DNA from: Gnetum montanum
Lineage: Eukaryota; Streptophyta; Gnetopsida; Gnetales; Gnetaceae
DNA length: 37,764 nucleotides
Direction: 5' to 3'
Assembly (NCBI GenBank): GCA_015680685.1
Contig: MNCI01001848.1
Span: forward strand, 67,200-104,963
Shown: positions 34,467 through 37,764 of the stretch, in pieces
Layout: each line of letters begins with the position of its first letter
Position numbering within the stretch: position 1 is the first letter of the stretch
The notes under the pieces: generated by a model
Told to the model about the DNA's origin: nothing
The model's database searches: none
Seen by the model: only the letters and a program-made list of their open reading frames with translations
Translations under genes and position numbers: made by a program

Positions 34467-34657
34467 CTAAGGGTTCTGTTCAAACCAAGCAAAAGAAACA
34501 ATTTGTAAAATATAAAGAACATAATGCTCCTATCCCATTCAAAATTATGTATATATGCATATTCTAATTAATTGATATACAAACCGTCACCATTATTATG
34601 TATTTGGATGAAGTACTACAGGAAGATTTTTGCCAACTATTAACCCCCTAGACAAAT

Positions 34658-34871
34658 AGTCAATCCCACATAAAAATGAAATGTAAAAAAGGAAGATTAG
34701 TATGAAAAGAAAACATAAACTTTAAAAAAATATAATAATTGAACAAAAATGCACTAAAATTAGAAGTCAATCCCACATAAAAATGAAATGTAAAAAAGGA
34801 AGATTAGTATGAAAAGAAAACATAAACTTTTAAAAAATAAAATAATTGAACAAAAATGCACTAAAATTATA
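34658..34871. repeat. 107-bp tandem duplication in CCZ1 intron 1
   Basis: AGTCAATCCCACATAAAAAT begins at 34658 and again at 34765, and the full 107-bp units are nearly identical (a few A/T differences). A recent local duplication. Confidence 0.9.
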
Positions 34872-35486
34872 AGTCATTTATTCATGAAAAGATTGAATTT
34901 TAATTATTTAAAGAATATGATCACTTAAAAAATGCGCTCAAATTGTAGCTTAAATCTGGAGATGAATTCCTCCCTTCCATGTATATATTTAGAGAATTAT
35001 TTTCCTAATTACTGCATCAATACTAATTTTGGTTGCAACTACCAATCTGTTATAAGCTTTCCAGCTCCCTGGGTCTTCAGTTACTAAATTAACATCTGGT
35101 CACCCCATTTGGCATGCTTTTAAGAATTATACTATAAATAATCGTGTGTTTTAGATAGGGACCAGAACCATTTTGTAAAAATTCAATACAGTTCCTGGAT
35201 GAGAAAGATATGCCCAAATACAGCCAACTAGAAGTAGGAGTCTGTAAATTTCATGCAGATTAACTATATTTTACAACACAAAGGCCCAGAACCTAAACAT
35301 TTTTCACACTATTATGAATCTTCATAAACCACACATATAAAAAGTTGAAAGAAACATCCCGAATATCAAAAAGTGTTTAAGATCTACAACATTTATATAG
35401 TTCGCTCTAATAATACGCCAAAAAAAAAAAAAAAAAAGTATCATCTGAACAAACAAATGTGAATGTGCAACAAGCCTACCTCGTAC

Positions 35487-35498
35487 CGGAGCTTCCAT
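35487..35498 (-). pseudogene. CCZ1: CCZ1 exon 1, coding part (MEAP)
   Basis: ATG at 35496-35498 in the context AACAATGGA opens four codons, then donor GTACGAG. This donor gives phase 0 with exon 2. A second GT seven bases on (CGAG|GTAGGC) looks stronger but shifts the frame to an early stop. The 5' UTR extends upstream with no defined start. Confidence 0.55.
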
Positions 35499-36329
35499 TG
35501 TTTTTCTAAAATGCTTTCAAAGAAATTCGATGAAAAATGGTAGTTACCTTAATCCGGTTCCTCTTATTTCACCAAATCCAGCGGATACCTTTTATCTCAG
35601 ATATGTGACGGAATCATAAATGACAGACCGATTCAGCATCGCCTCGCAAACATAGTAATAAACTAAATCAATTCATTATCAGTGAGATCTCGTATTTTAA
35701 AATTTTGAATAGCATCAGAAATACATTGCTTCGTTAGTTTGTGAGCTGGGGGAAGGATTCTTAACCTTTCAATTTTGTTTTGTTTGATTTATATAAATCT
35801 CTGTCAAAAATATCACTTCACGATACATTGTAGATTATTGGATTTATTCACCCAAAATAAAGGTTTTAAACCAATGATTTAGGCTATCCTTGAATGTTAT
35901 GAAATTAATGTTTTGCAGGCTCTGTATTTTTTCAAATCCTTTATGCTTTTCAAAGTAACAAATATTGGAATGTTTGAGAAATCATTAAATCTTAAAGTTT
36001 TTATCAATCAATGAAATACTTTTATTGCTTAGGAATGAAAAGTGGATTTTGATCCATATTCTTATGACTATTCTAAAATTCCTTGCTAGATTGAATTAGA
36101 AAATCTTTCTCTTTTAAGTTTTTTAATGTGTTGAAAGTGAGTTTGCTAGCAACATTGGTATAATTGTGAAGACAAAGTCAAAAACATTAGTGGATGATGT
36201 GTAGCACACACGTTATGTTGTAGAGATTGATTTTCGATAGAAGAAGAGAGAATTAAAACTCAAAGCCAATAATAAGTGCTTTTCCCCAAAAATTACATAT
36301 TATAATTTATGAAAAAGTTGAAGGCCATG
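35499..36329. other. Upstream flank of CCZ1, no gene seen
   Basis: It holds the 5' UTR and presumably the promoter of the CCZ1 copy on the minus strand. No clear TATA box or other gene was recognised. Confidence 0.4.
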
Positions 36330-37193
36330 TGATAAATCATCATATGTCAAGCAATTGTGTTGACACATCCCCATTGACACATGCTTTGATGCATTTGTGC
36401 ATATGCGGCGATACTAACTTCTCCTAAGCCTATATATATGTGCAGACCCTTCGCATGAGGGAGTAGTTTGGTACCATTTGTAGCCAAGTGCTTGCATTTT
36501 CTTTCCATAGGACTTAATCAAATTTTCCTTTGAGTGCCCACAACATGGATTGAGTTGATTGTACAGAACTTTATTCAAGTACATGATTTACATGAACTTC
36601 TCTGCATGATGGCAATAAAATCAAAATTAATTCTTTCTATTGCAACACCTGGAATAACATTTAGTTTATTTTCAAGCACGTTGCTTTAAATGCATTTTAT
36701 TTTTCCAAACTTAAAAATTTAATATTTTATTCTATAACAACGTAAATATGACCACTTCGAGCATAATACATTAATGCTTGGTAATCTAAGTAGTGAATAC
36801 TTGGTACACCCAACAATAGACACTTGGTAATCCAACAATGTTAGTATATGTTTAGGATGTGTACGAAAAGTGGAAACAAATGCTTTGCACTTAGGATAGC
36901 GTAGAAGTACCCTTCATTCTATAGGTAGAATTGAAAACTTTAATGACTTTAGCAATTTAATATTATAATGATAAAAATAATACTAACAAACTCATAAACA
37001 TATCATGCCTCAATCATACTTAATCATACCAATTAAACTCACACAAGTGATGATTAGAAAGAAAATGACTAGCAACATCATACTTAATCATCTAGGATAC
37101 TAGTCACTTGAAGATTCTATGAAATTTAACTAGATCATATGTACACACTTATGATTCATATGGTTGGGTGTAGGAAACACTCACTGCTCATCA
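36330..37193 (+). repeat. Diverged E1-family LTR, plus orientation
   Basis: Read on the plus strand it follows the E1 LTR in its own sense: CTATATATATG at the TATA position, an ACATGATT...AATAAAATC stretch, ACTTGGTACACCCAACAATA and GGATGTGTACGAA, then CATATGGTTGGGTGTAG, ending ACTGCTCATCA at 37193. The end matches the E1 terminus CTCATCA. The left edge is uncertain (a TGATAAATCATC near 36330 is the best candidate). Confidence 0.6.
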
Positions 37194-37194
37194 T

Positions 37195-37212
37195 TGGCAC
37201 CATTGTCAAGGA
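37195..37212 (+). other. Decayed tRNA-Asp primer-binding site
   Basis: TGGCACCATTGTCAAGGA follows the LTR end by one base. It matches the tRNA-Asp complement at 13 of 18 positions, and all five differences are G to A or C to T. Confidence 0.6.
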
Positions 37213-37580
37213 TCCTATTTGCATTGTGTGCTAAGCGTTTTAGATAATTAAATCATATAGGGTCATTGTAGAAAGATAATGAACCACCATTAGAAAATAT
37301 AATAATATTTTATTTTAAGACATACTATAAGATAAACTAAAAGGCATCTTCTTCTTGCAAGGCTGATTTCCCACTTGCTAATGATCCTACCACATAACAT
37401 GATAGAATAAAAAAATGTAAATGAAGTACCTTAACAACTCAAGGTTGTCTTTACTCATCTAAATCCTTACTATATAGACTTCACTTTCATCCTTTATTAA
37501 GATGAATAATTGTGGTGAAGAGACCTAGAGGGCAACATTATGTTGCCACTTGATCGTGCCATTTCATCAATATTCATGAT
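37213..37580 (+). mobile_element. Leader remnant of the plus-oriented element
   Basis: After the primer site, TTAGATAATTAAATCATATA and GGGTCATTGTA correspond to E1's leader (CTAGATTAGTTATATCATACA, GGTCGATGTA). Gag was not recognised before the next LTR begins at 37581. Confidence 0.45.
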
Positions 37581-37764
37581 TGATGAGTGGCGGGTATCCC
37601 TACACTTAACCATACGAATACAAGCATCTCACGCGCGATCCGATCGAACTCCACAAACTAAATGCCTACACACCGCAAGGAACACTTGGGGTTAATTAAT
37701 CATTGTCTTCCCAGGCTTGCTTGTATGTGTCACGATGTATGGTTAAACAAGTCTGAGGTATATG
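37581..37764 (-). repeat. Start of another E1-family LTR, runs off the window
   Basis: TGATGAGTGGCGGGTATCCC aligns with the E1 LTR edge (TGATGAGTGGCAAGGTACCC), and similarity continues through CCATACGAATACAAGC to the window end. No primer site lies to its left, so it is probably the 3' LTR of a minus-oriented element continuing right. Confidence 0.65.

Larger units (their letters stand above)
24982..35498 (-). pseudogene. CCZ1: CCZ1 vacuolar fusion protein homologue, intron-bearing pseudogene
   Basis: Eight minus-strand exons join in consistent phase into about 433 codons that follow plant CCZ1 from its N-terminus (QLCVFDMRRGQ) to VVTLTK. CCZ1 has longin domains and pairs with MON1 as the exchange factor for RAB7-type GTPases in late endosome and vacuole fusion. 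Nearly all splice sites are GT/AG. The copy is broken: TGA in exon 4, TAG, TGA-TGA and a further TGA in exon 7, and a lost base at the exon 8 acceptor. The last roughly 80 residues (the block ending in the conserved GKELYMVLEK-like segment) were not found. Introns are kept, so this is a duplicated copy or decayed allele, not a retrocopy. The alternative of a functional gene would need sequencing errors at every stop. Confidence 0.85.

Overview
This window looks like nuclear DNA from a land plant, most likely a seed plant and perhaps a gymnosperm. The plant call rests on the plant form of a split gene (CCZ1), an NLR resistance-gene fragment, LTR retrotransposons primed by tRNA-Asp, a Ty1/copia relic, an RTE-type LINE and tRNA-derived SINE copies. 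The gymnosperm guess is weaker: it rests on long introns, AT-richness and old, nested, heavily mutated repeats. No intact protein-coding gene was found; every coding stretch that can be recognised is broken.

Layout, left to right. (1) 1-2123: part of a minus-strand repeat unit, here called E2. It carries an ORF opening MAPKRGQQEG (MTPKRGQQEG in this copy) preceded by a promoter-like region. (2) 2124-3120: the C-terminal leucine-rich repeats of an NLR on the plus strand, cut off exactly where E2 ends and with two frameshifts. (3) 3534-4087: a probable solo LTR. (4) 4100-6960: AT-rich sequence with a doubtful LINE fragment and a SINE copy. (5) 6969-15608: a complete LTR retrotransposon (E1) on the minus strand. 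It has 794- and 796-bp LTRs, 7-bp inverted ends TGATGAG/CTCATCA, an ATTTT target-site duplication, a tRNA-Asp primer site and one long gag frame, but no pol. A second copy of E2 (about 7925-11726) lies inside it. (6) 15614-18950: AT-rich sequence with a second SINE and simple repeats. (7) 18950-19560: a more GC-rich patch ending in a 58-bp tandem repeat. (8) About 21640-23420: a Ty1/copia relic with protease, pre-integrase and integrase pieces but no reverse transcriptase. (9) 24982-35498: a minus-strand CCZ1 pseudogene whose eight exons can be joined by phase. It carries several in-frame stops and lacks a recognisable last exon. An RTE LINE sits in its third intron. (10) 36330-37764: two more relatives of the E1 LTR facing each other.

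CCZ1 normally works with MON1 as the exchange factor that activates RAB7-type GTPases on late endosomes and vacuoles. This copy keeps its introns, so it is a decayed duplicate or dying allele and not a retrocopy. Two single-N positions (12357 and 19000) are each flanked by perfect direct copies, which looks like contig ends that were abutted without merging. All homology calls come from reading translations against remembered family features; no database search was run.
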